DNA of 64,000 nt from Paramacrobiotus metropolitanus (Eukaryota > Tardigrada > Eutardigrada > Parachela > Macrobiotidae), in contig NW_026570267.1 of the NCBI RefSeq assembly GCF_019649055.1, positions 744,001 through 808,000 of the forward strand. Reading direction: 5' to 3'. The notes beneath the pieces were generated by a model. That model was not told the DNA's origin. It did no database searches and saw only the letters and a list, made by a program, of their open reading frames with translations. This document shows, one piece after another, positions 13,401-23,794 of this stretch (position 1 is its first letter; each line of letters starts with the position of its first letter). The translations under genes and the position numbers were made by a program.

Positions 13401-16400
13401 TCCGGCAGTGGCTAAGTATGGCTGAATTCAGCTCCCACTTTCCTGTTGGATCTCGTTTCACATGTGCATTAATTAATTGCACATTTACCGTTTCAGAGAA
13501 CTCTTTAATGCCGCATTCGCTTCCTGCTGGACTGAACTAACGGAACAGCAGCAAGATGAATTGATTAAAAGTTTAGAAGAAGCCCTTATGCGCCAGGATA
13601 TACCGGAAATCACTCAGGCGCTGCTAAATTTGGCCGAGTTTATGGAACATTGCGAAAAGGTTATAATCTTGAGTCATGTGGTTTCTGGGGCTTGACTAGG
13701 TAATTAGAGTTATGTTGTAGGGACCTTTGCCGTTGGAGCCACAACTGTTGGCCGATTTAGCCATGCGCTGCCGTGCCTATGCTAAAGCGTTGCATTATAA
13801 GGAAAACGAATTTCATACCAGTCCATCGTCAGAAGTCTACGAAGCGCTCATCAGCATTGACAACAAGTTACAACAGCCGGAAGCCGCTGCGGGAATTCTA
13901 AATTATGCGAAACTTCGTGGAGCTGAATTAAAGGAGTCGTGGTATGAAAAGCAGCACGAGTGGGAAGCAGCATTAGTGGCCTATGAGCGGAAGCAGGTGG
14001 GTACTAGTGCGACTGTTTTTATTAAAATTTGTACGTTTTAGCTTAGTGTACAAATGGATCATGTAATCATTGGGAAAGCCTTAAATAGCAGTTGATGCTG
14101 TAGATTGGACGGAATTTTTAATGTGTTGTCATATGCAGGAGCAAAATCCTGTGGACGAAGAACTGCTCCTGGGTCGGATGCGCTGTTTGGAGGCTTTGGG
14201 TGACTGGCAACATCTACACCAACTGGCCCAAGAACGCTGGCCAAACGTTGGCGATGATCTGAAGCAGAGAATGGCTCGTATGGCATCCGCCTCGGCATGG
14301 GGTTTGCACCGGTGGGATAACATGGAGGAATACGTGTGCCTGATTCCACGAGATTCGTTTGATGGCGCTTTCTACCGAGCAGTGCTGGCGCTGCATCAGG
14401 ACCAGTTTATCTATGCGCAATCGTTAATTGATAAGGCCCGGGATTTGTTGGACTCAGATCTGACATCGATGGTGGGAGAGAGCTACAGCCGAGCGTACGT
14501 GATGCTTTGAACTGGCAACTGCCCTCTTTCGAATTTTTATTTTTTTACACTTGGATGGGTTTTCAAACTTACATCGATCTTACATTAATTTCTAGATATG
14601 GATCGATGATCTTGACCCAACAGCTGGCAGAACTGGAAGAAGTGGCGCAGTACAAGCTGTACCCTGAGCGCCGACAAAACATCAAAGATACATGGTGGAA
14701 GCGCTTGTTAGGATGTCAGAGAGTCGTAGAGGACTGGCAACATATTCTTCAGGTAACGGGATTGGTTTGTAGCGGTCACATATAATTTCTATATAACGTA
14801 CACTGTGTTAAGTGATACATGTGTACGAGTATTTCATAAATTATTTAAATTTTTCAGTTTGCAGTTATTCTTATTCTAGTTTCATACTCATTTTTATTAG
14901 AGCGAGTTTACTTTAACAGGTGCGGAGTTTAGTTTTGAGTCCCCAAGAAGATATGCGGGCTTGGTTGAAATTCGCCAGTTTGTGCCGGAAGACACGCCAT
15001 GTATCATTGGCGCAGCGCGTGCTTTATATGTTGCTGGGATATGATCCTCGTCGTCAGCCTGGAACTCCCGTACCAACCAATGCACCAGCTCTGTTTTTTG
15101 CCGTAATGAAGTACATGTGGCAGACGGAGGAGAAAAACGATGCTTTCAAGCAGCTGCAGCAATTTGTCGTATCCGCGCAGCAAATGCGCTCCGCTAACGT
15201 GCTGGATCCCGTTGTAATTGAATTCAACAAGCTGCTCGCAAAGTAATGCAAGCGCCCACGTGCAAACAATAGCCGCCAGAGTATTAATGTTATCCCATAA
15301 CTTAACATTTAGATGTTTCCTTCGCTTGGGGCAGTGGCAGGAACAACTGAATGAAAGGACCCCGCACAAGATGACCGTAATATTGCCCAGGTACTAATAA
15401 ATTGTTATGTGCAGTGGACTGTTTAGAGTAGCCATGTTGCCCGGCTCTTGGTCTCTGTTTTCGAAAAATTGTTCTGTGAACGCGCCCTTTTTTGAATCAC
15501 TAGATGGTCTTCATGTTATAGTTTTTACTTGTAATTGGTTCGTCTGAACCGGCTAACTGTCAGTGCCTTTATATATAGGAGTATTTGATATTTTTTAGAT
15601 TATTCAATGTTATAATGCGGCTACACAGTACGATCCGTCCAGTTACAAAGCTTGGCATTCATGGGCTTCGATGAATTTCGAAGCGGTTCTTTTCCATAAA
15701 CACCGCTTCCAGCAGCAAACAGGCGTAGGAGCGGGGGATACGTTGGCGCAGTACGAAGGATTCAGTATAGGTGCATCGCGCAGCACCTCCAGTCCGCTGC
15801 CCTTCAACACCGCCGTCATCCAGCTGTACTGCATTCCGGCCATCAAGGGTTTCGTCAGCTCCATTGCATTATGTCGTGGTAGTGCCTTGCAGGACATCTT
15901 GCGACTACTGACACTGTGGTTCGATTATGGACACATTCAAGAAGTGTACGAGACTTTGTTGGACGTCCTGAAAAATATCCAGATTGATAACTGGTTACAG
16001 GTCAGTACTGCCGCTTATTAATTTTGAAAATAGATTATTTACTATCTGTGAGCTCTGTAACATTTTTTTTGCTCCAACCGGTTTTATTTGTGTTTAAATT
16101 TTATTTGCAAATTGTAAATGCCGTTTATGTCATATAGATATAAGCAAAAAAACGCAGCTCTGTTCTTCGGTACAGGTGATACCACAGTTAATTGCCCGCA
16201 TCGATACGCCGCGGCAATTGGTGTCGAAACTAATTTGTCAGTTGTTGACGGATATTGGACGGGTGCATCCGCAGGCATTGATATATCCGTTGACGGTGGC
16301 GTCGAAGGCAACAGTGGAAGCTCGAAAGAACGCTGCTAATCGCATACTGAAAAACATGCGCGAGCACAGTGCTAATTTAGTGAACCAGGCCTCAATGGTC

Positions 16401-18767
16401 AGTGAAGAACTGATCAGAGTGGCCATATTGTGGCATGAAATGTGGCACGAGGCGCTGGAAGAGGCATCGCGACAGTATTTCGGTGAACACAACGTCAAAG
16501 GCATGCTGGCAACTGTGGAGCCTCTTCATCAGATGTTGGAGAATGGTCCGCAAACGCTGAAAGAGACATCGTTTCACCAGGTACGTTTCTATGCTTTCAG
16601 GCGTTTGTGTGGTAATTTTTTTTTTTTTTTCGCAGTGCACTCTGCAGCCCTTCAAATTGTTATGTATCTGTTAAGTTTTGTGCATTATTATTTTTGTAAG
16701 AAATATGTTTTTGATGCAGGCATACGCTAGAGATCTCATGGAAGCCCACGAATGGTGCAGAAAATACCAGCGCACCGGAAACCAGAAAGAATTAACGCAT
16801 GCTTGGGATTTGTACTACCACGTTTTCCGTAGAATATCCAAACAGCTTCCGCAGGTAAGTGAACCCGATTTTGAAATTTTTATCATCCGAAAGTCGAAAA
16901 CATCCTGCCGAAATTTCAGATGACTTCGTTAGAATTACAATACGTATCGCCACGTTTAACGGGTTGCCGTGATTTGGAATTGGCCGTACCGGGCACTTAC
17001 GATCCCGGTCATCCGATTGTCCGCATTTCGGAAGTATTGGGTCAAGTGCAAGTGATCACGTCGAAACAGCGACCGCGAAAGATATGCATTAAAGGTCATT
17101 CTGCGCCTGCGACCCCGTGCAACATGATTAGTAAAAATGACTTAACTGGATATTTTTTAGGTAGTAACGGAAAAGACTACACATTTTTGCTGAAAGGTCA
17201 CGAGGATCTACGGCAAGATGAGCGAGTAATGCAGCTGTTCGGCTTAGTGAACAGTCTCTTGCTCGATAATCCCGACACAGCCAGAAGAAACTTGACGTGA
17301 GAAACTTGTTCAGCTGTCTACTTTAAGTGTCCAGCGTGTAATATGGATTTGATTGTCTTCTAGCATTCAGCGCTACGCTGTGATTCCGCTGAGCCCAAAC
17401 AGTGGCTTGCTTGGCTGGGTTCCCCACTGTGATACCCTACATGCATTAGTTCGAGATTACCGTGATAAAAAGAAAATTCTTCTGAACATCGAACATCGCA
17501 TCATGCTAAGGGTAGGGAAAAAACACTACGTCGGATGATTTATAGCTTTACGGTGCACCTTTTTGTCTTCCTGTTGTTTAGATGGCACCAGACTACGATC
17601 ATTTGACACTGATGCAGAAAGTCGAAGTTTTTGAGCACGCTCTGGAGAATACAAATGGCGATGATCTAGCGAAAGTATTATGGCTGAAAAGCCCTAGTTC
17701 TGAGGTACAGTAAAGCTTGTGGTTGATTCGAAATTTTCGTGCTTCATGTTTAAGAAAATCCCTGGTTTGTTGTAGGATTGGTTTGACAGAAGAACCAATT
17801 ACACGCGTTCGTTAGCTACCATGTCCATGGTTGGCTACATTCTGGGTTTGGGTGATCGGCATCCTTCGAATTTGATGATGCATCGGTTAAGTGGGAAGAT
17901 TTTGCACATTGATTTTGGTGATTGCTTTGAAGTTGCCATGCATCGCGAAAAGTTCCCGGAGAAGATTCCCTTCCGATTGACGCGAATGTTAATTAACGCT
18001 ATGGAGGTACGTTGGATCAGCTACTCGGGCCGAAAAATCGAAAATTTAGCCAATGTTTGTGTACAATACAAAGGATAAGGTATCATTTCCAAAATAATGA
18101 GAGGGTGTTTCGATTCGCAGTAAATTCGATCGGTTGTTTCGGATTTAAAGAAGTGTATCACTTGACAGGTGACCGGCATCGAGGGCAACTACAAAGCAAC
18201 GTGCGCCAATGTTATGACTGTACTAAGGAACAACAAAGACAGCGTGCTAGCCGTTTTGGAGGCGTTTGTGTATGATCCGCTTTTTAACTGGAGATTATTA
18301 GATGGTATGCTTTAGAGTAATGTATTTTTGATTGGTAGTAACTGCCTTTCAAAAACTGTAAACAAAATTATATGTATAGCTAAGAAAGGGTCTTTCCGTT
18401 CCGGTGAGCCTCTGGTGTCGTCCTTTATGGAACGCTCTGACAGCGAGGAATCGTTCCGCTATGAGCCCAGCCCTGTGGGGTCGATTCGTTTCCGTCCACG
18501 GACGCGGCGCTGGACATGGATGCCAACCAGCCAGAAATTGTCAATAAGAAAGCCGTGGCTATATTGAATCGTGTGCGAGATAAACTGGCAGGTCCGTCTA
18601 CCGCATAGTTACATAACCTAACCAATTTACGACTTGATAATGTTGTAGGCCGAGATTTCTCTCGTGACTCCCTGGATGTGCCATCGCAGGTCAATCTGCT
18701 CATTAGTAAAGCAACGTCTCACGAGAATTTATGCCAGTGTTACATTGGCTGGTGTCCGTTTTGGTAA
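7478..18767 (+). CDS. MTOR: Serine/threonine-protein kinase mTOR
   Basis: Catalytic subunit of TORC1/TORC2, the PIKK kinase coupling nutrients and growth factors to translation and autophagy. Thirty coding exons: 7478-7727, 8263-8882, 9133-9299, 9439-9779, 9943-10235, 10406-10649, 10737-10929, 11054-11176, 11314-11521, 11587-11842, 11983-12581, 12717-12997, 13130-13415, 13497-13659, 13721-13996, 14139-14494, 14596-14752, 14920-15242, 15313-15376, 15599-16000, 16176-16580, 16720-16854, 16920-17094, 17161-17296, 17364-17511, 17582-17704, 17776-18006, 18169-18304, 18380-18591, 18649-18767. All phases agree, giving 2474 aa (human 2549) after allowing three single-base losses at 8590-8593, 11726-11729 and 18477-18480. 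HEAT repeats come first, then FAT, FRB (about 1945-2040, with EEASRQYFG and [12 protein letters not shown] keeping the known rapamycin-contact Ser, Phe, Thr, Trp, Asp and Tyr), kinase domain (GDRHPSN 2268-2274, HIDFG with DFG 2288-2290) and FATC ending [11 protein letters not shown]. The ATG at 7478 starts a normal N-terminus. Confidence 0.97.
9053..9087. repeat. Perfect hairpin in mTOR intron 2
   Basis: A 16-bp perfect stem (AATCTCCGATCATTTA, 9053-9068, with its complement at 9072-9087) closes on a 3-nt loop inside the 250-nt intron 8883-9132. It is about 45 nt upstream of the acceptor of exon 3, so it could affect splicing or branch-point use. Confidence 0.85.
17095..17160 (+). other. Stop-free 66-nt intron in the mTOR kinase region
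   Basis: GT...TTTTTTAG intron between exons 23 and 24. Its length is a multiple of three and the reading frame runs through it without a stop. Removing it restores the family block ending IKG-SNG just before [14 protein letters not shown]. Keeping it would insert 22 residues. Confidence 0.85.
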
Positions 18768-19008
18768 AGCGCAATGGTGTCATATTTTGTGATTTTGATT
18801 GTTTATTTGTCTGTTTTTTTAACTGATTTTTGAATTTTTGCTTGTTGGTCGTTTTGTCACATTACATAACTGCAGAATTTTAACAGAATCAACTACATGT
18901 ATAAAAATCTGGCCCATGAGAAACGTGTGGTCGTTACAAAACATAAAGGTGAAAGTCGTCAGACTGACAATAATAGAGGAAACTGAGGAAAATGACGGCT
19001 TCTGAAAA

Positions 19009-19014
19009 TTTATT
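19009..19014 (-). terminator. Poly(A) signal for RPS20
   Basis: AATAAA on the minus strand just downstream of the RPS20 stop codon; a second copy at 18802-18807 lies near the mTOR stop. Either could direct cleavage. On the plus strand I see no AATAAA after the mTOR stop until 19388-19393, so the mTOR transcript may run into RPS20 antisense sequence. Confidence 0.55.
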
Positions 19015-19027
19015 TAGTGCTCATACT

Positions 19028-19896
19028 CTACTTTCCTTCGATCGACACCTCCACTTCTACACCAGCCTCAATAGAAAAGGAAGTGATTTGTTTAACAGTT
19101 TCAGGGACGCTAAACAGATCGATTACTCGCTTATGTATGCGCATCTGGAAGCGATCCCATGTCTTGGATCCTTCACCGCACGGTGTTTTCCGGGTTGTGA
19201 TGCGGAGAATTTTCGTCGGGATGCGGACTGGGCCCTTGGTTCGTACGCGCTTCTCCTTCGATTTCTGAATGAATTCCGTGCATACTGCAAAGAAAATGTC
19301 CACGCTCAGAACCATTTCACCGCATCACCGTTGATCAAATAATACAATCACAGCAATACCGTACGCCCATTAAAAATGAGGGTCTGCAATAAAATTTTAA
19401 TTACCAACTGAAAACCGAGCGCGATAAATTTCTATGTCGAAATTCAACCAAGAAATGAAACTACCAGTTTAAATGAGGATTCCGTCAAACACATTATCAC
19501 GTGACAAAAAATCTGAAAGCAATAATGTGATGAATAAAAACTACTATTTCTCCGCTCATACAGTAAATCATCGAAGTGAAATGGAATATCGACAACGAAA
19601 CCAGACTTCAGGCGAACAAAATTCGACAAGAAATAACAAGTTACAAGTACCGTACCTTTCTCGAGCGCGGCTACATCCGTAGAGGTAAGAGTGATTCGGA
19701 TCTTCCTAACATCCGCGTGCTCGGTATGTTCCTTCCCCTCCTTGGTATCATCGTAAACCTGGGTCTGAGTCTGCAAAACCCGGATGCTCGTGAAACCATC
19801 AAGAACCCACCAAGAACCCTCAGAGCCTCCATAATATAATCATGCGACGACATTCCTGGGCGCAGTTTTTCACTTAGTTAGACTTACCGCTGCCAT
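19028..19896 (-). CDS. RPS20: 40S ribosomal protein uS10 (RPS20)
   Basis: Component of the small ribosomal subunit head. Three exons: 19888-19896 (Met-Ala-Ala then GTAAGT donor), 19656-19770 and 19028-19284. Phases agree and give 126 aa; the human protein has 119. Diagnostic uS10 blocks are [46 protein letters not shown] and IEAGVEVEV. The tiny first exon is inferred from ATG-GCA-GCG|GTAAGT and from the lack of an ATG in the second exon's frame. A minus-strand AATAAA lies at 19009-19014, 14 nt past the stop. It faces mTOR tail to tail (260 nt between stops) and SIRT1 head to head. Confidence 0.96.
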
Positions 19897-20520
19897 TGTA
19901 TTAAAAGTGGTATCTCAAGTTCTTGGGGGAAAACAAGAAAGTCCAGAAAATATTCAACGACCCAACTAAAATGGATTTCTCATTTCCACATATACCACGA
20001 TCCAAGATCCAAGAAGCAAACTAACTGTACTGTACGATTGCGACGTACGCGTGTTATAGGTGGCGTACGTCGTAGACGTACGCGTACCCGTATTGCAAAG
20101 TGCAAAAATTGCAAAAATTAATATGGGACTTGCAGACTTGTCGACACGCTTACCTCCCTGAAAGGCACTTTCCTACCTGTCTTGATTTTCGAATATGCTG
20201 TCCTGGACTGGACGCGTAATGAGATCTCCGTGAGTCCAGAATCAGTAGCTGGTATTCTTCCCTTTGATCCTTTTTAGGCAGTTTGAGTCTTGACACTTTG
20301 AAATGCGCCGTTCTTTTAAGTTTAACTTTGGTTTCTGCTCCCACTAGTAACACCTACAATCAGAAACTGTCTCCGCTTTCAGTGCGCTGTTGAATGTTTG
20401 AGAGATGTCAGTTTGAGCTGACTAGCTTAGAACACTGACTGATTTTGTGATATTTATGATAATTTATCGTTAGTCAGTGGTGGTAGCGTTTGTTACAGCT
20501 GCCGCTGTAATTTTACAACG
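19897..20520. promoter_or_regulatory. Divergent promoter region, RPS20/SIRT1
   Basis: The 624 bp between the two start codons must hold both promoters and 5' UTRs. The notable feature is a cluster of CGTACG-type motifs at 20042-20088: GACGTACGCGT at 20042-20052, and GCGTACGTC and GACGTACGC separated by 3 nt at 20063-20083. I see no clear TATA box. Regulatory use is inferred from position only. Confidence 0.5.
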
Positions 20521-23500
20521 ATGAGTTCTTCGTCCGAACAAAATGGAGGAGATAGTACTGCTGCGATTCGGGAACAACCAGACCATTACACACCTACGTG
20601 CCCCGAGCATGTTGCAGAATCACCACGTGCCAAAGGTTTGTGATTCGTCTGTAATTCTGTATACGTCGATCATTGCAGCTCTCATGGCACTTTTAGCAGT
20701 ACAGCTAACAGTCGATATTTAGAATCATTTTCATTGGTGTGATAAATGTAATGTGGAAAAAAACTGCATCGTTTAAGACGTTGGTGGACCAAGAAGCGAT
20801 CCGCGTTGCATGAAGCTTAAAAGTGTACAGAAATCTGGAAAATAGCATTAAATTTCATGACATCTGTGCTTTTGTAGACCTTTCAGACACCACGAATCCT
20901 TGTTGCGAAACGTCAAACTGCACGTGCGCGCTACCTGGCAGTTCCGCGCAGTCGACCCATAACGATGGGACTCTCGGAGCAAACGAGCCGCCCAGTACGG
21001 AGTCGGGCAGTTCGGAGGAGTCCAGCTCGGACGACGAAGAAGACGCCATCAGCGTCACACATCTCTACCGTCTCATGACGTCCGGCTCCAATCCCCGCGA
21101 AGTGGTTAAACGTCTGCTGGATGTACCCGAGTCGGAGCATGCCTTCTGGATGAATGCCATGATCGGGATTTGTGGCGACTGCTGTTTGAGACGGTGTCCA
21201 AACGACAGAAACTCCGTCAGTACAATACACTGCACGATGCTGTGCAGCTGATTAAGAAATCCAAGAAGATCATCGTCCTCACTGGAGCAGGGGTTAGTGG
21301 CAGATTACGTATCTAGGTTCAGGTATTTCGCATTTAACGGGATTGTAGATTTTTTTGCGAGTGATTTTGGAGATTATTTTTGTAGACCAGAGAATTTTTA
21401 AAAATTATGTTCAACTGATTTTCTTAAACGTAGATTTCATTGAGTGCTTAAGTGTTTGAATTAGTACGGTACTCATACATAATACTCGTACAAATGAATA
21501 CAGTGGTAAAAAACCGTTGGAGCACAAATTCAGTTAACAGATTGAAGACTGATTTTTTTGCCTTAAAATAAGGTTAAGCTTTATAATTATTTGCAGTGAC
21601 TAGGTGAATAGAAAATTAATTTTAACGAATTATAAGTACGGATTAGGTTCTCTCGGTTGCTTTGCACATGTACTAATGTACTACACATGTATTTTTTGAG
21701 TTCCGTTATGGTTTCGTGTATGTTGACTACTTTTTATATTTACGGATCAGATTTCTGTCAGCTGTGGAATACCGGATTTCCGGTCTCCGAACGGAATTTA
21801 TGCCCAGCTCAAACAGGAATTTCCGCAGCTCGGTGATCCCTCTCATATGTTTAATATCCATTTCTTCCGCAATGATCCCCAGCCGTTTTTCACGTTCGCG
21901 AAGGTGATAAATTGACCTGATCATGATGTACTATTGTACTGTAGTCGTACATTGTATCAGCAAATATTGTAACTGCATACTGATATAACGAAATACCAAT
22001 GGCGACTTTAGTTTATGCTTAAAACTTCGCGCTAAATAAGAGGGTTTTATTGTAGGAATTATATCCAGGGCAATTTCAGCCGTCCGTAACACATAGATTC
22101 ATCAAGGCTATTGAAGATCAAGGAAAATTACTACGGAATTACTCTCAGAATATTGATACTTTGGAGACACTTTGTGGAATTAATAATGTTGTGCTTTGCC
22201 ACGGTAGCGTTGAGCAGTTTGCTGTTATGTGAACCGGTACATAATTATAAATTTATACATCACAGTTACTATTTTTATTTCTAGGTTCTTTTGCTCAGGC
22301 TACATGCCTTACGTGTGGCCATCAGGTTGATGCGGACTTCATTAAAGCTGATGTTCTTGCTGGTGTAAGTGTTATTGTGCATGACTTAGTATGATGATGA
22401 TTATGAGATGAAATGATATTTATTATTCTGATAATTTAGCGGATACCAAAATGCATCCAGTGCCCAGAACCCGGACCACTCTCCATATATAAGCCGAATA
22501 TCGTCTTTTTTGGGGAAGATCTGCCTGCGGCATACTACCAGGCCGTAGAAGTGGATAAGAGGGACTGTGACTTGTTGATTGTTATCGGGACATCACTAAA
22601 GGTCCATCCGGTAGCTTCCATTCCACGTACGTATTGGAAGTGACGCTAATCTTCGTGTACGCTGTCTGTCTATTCCTGTGTAATCGTTGCCTCGTTGGTG
22701 TTTTAAATACGTAAATTTTTAAACATTGTAGTTGTCAACCTTGCAGTTTTAATTACAATAGCATTCGAAATATGAATTTACTATACATTTTAGCGCAACT
22801 TTATAAATTTGGTTTGTTATTGAATGGGCGGAACATTTTGTGACCTTTCTTTAGGCAACATTGCCAGTGTTCCGCAAATCGTCATCAATAGAGAGCCAGT
22901 GTTGGACCATTTGTTTGACATTGAATTATTGGGAGATGCAGGTATGTGTGTTGTAAAGGAACTTCGATAATGTGATTCACAGGAATAGAGCTGATTTGTT
23001 CCCTTCAGTGTTGCTGTAACCACTGCTTCATGTTGCAAATCGTTTGTCATAAGATAGCGCGTGTTATTTTGGGAGCTATGAAATTCTGTCCCACTTCGAA
23101 CAACACAGACGGCTACGTTGTTTAAGTTTAACCTGCTTAGCATTTGTTAAAAGCATTTCTATCTTATGGACATATCGGGTTTGCATCCATTAATTAAGCC
23201 TGGTTTGGTGTGAATCTTGGTTACAGACGTGATTACTCAACAGCTGTCATACATGCTTGACTGGAAGAGCCATATCAATCAAAATTTCCGACCGCTACAC
23301 GAGATTAGCCGGGATGCGGCTCGTGAGCAATATCGTATTGCGCGCAATCCAGATCCCATGACACCGGAAGATTTTAATACGTGCATTCTGCGGGAGATGT
23401 ATGAGTCGCGCAATTTAGGCGCATGGCTGCCAGGTATACAGACGTAAACAGTTGACACAACAGGGCGACTGGATTAAGATTAGTCTCCCTGTTTATTTAT

Positions 23501-23794
23501 TCATCGCCAGTGCGCGGCGCGATCGCTGCTTGTATAGGAAGAGTGTTGTGAAACGGTGTTTTTGTTTTCTGATCCATTTGGATAGAAAGTCGGGATGCGT
23601 ACATGTTTGTGCCGCCCAGTCGTTATATTTTCCCTGGGGCATTGGTATTAGAAAAAGATCGCGAGCCAGGAATACGTCGACTGGGAGATCCATTTGCTGC
23701 CTCATCGTCCTCCTCCTCATCGGAATCGGAGGAGGAAAGTGCCGAAAGGGACAGAATTGCTGAGAAAAAAGAACCCTCCCTAATGCACCAGTAA
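20521..23794 (+). CDS. SIRT1: NAD-dependent protein deacetylase sirtuin-1
   Basis: Class I sirtuin that removes acyl groups from lysine using NAD+, normally nuclear. Nine exons: 20521-20635, 20878-21292, 21751-21903, 22056-22203, 22285-22364, 22440-22626, 22855-22941, 23227-23433, 23586-23794. Phases agree and give 533 aa (human 747) after one single-base loss at 21165-21167. The core shows IVLTGAGIS, CGIPDFRSPNG, FFTFAK, NYSQNIDT, catalytic His277 in CHG, zinc cysteines 285/288 and 309/312 (CLTC and CIQC), KPNIVFFGEDLP and IGTSLKV. The last exon carries the conserved C-terminal regulatory segment (PPSRYIFPGA) known from SIRT1 but not SIRT2/3, followed by a Ser/Glu-rich acidic tail. The N-terminus is acidic and Ser-rich (SSEESSSDDEED). 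Confidence 0.96.

Noticed and set aside
18992-19342. 116-codon plus-strand frame after mTOR
   Set aside because: It is the antisense shadow of RPS20 exon 3, whose minus-strand frame matches uS10 block by block.
8590-21167. Programmed -1 frameshifting in mTOR and SIRT1
   Set aside because: None of the four sites forms a canonical slippery heptamer in the zero frame, and I see no obvious pseudoknot directly downstream; sequencing error is more likely. Kept as a finding to be tested, not as a claim.
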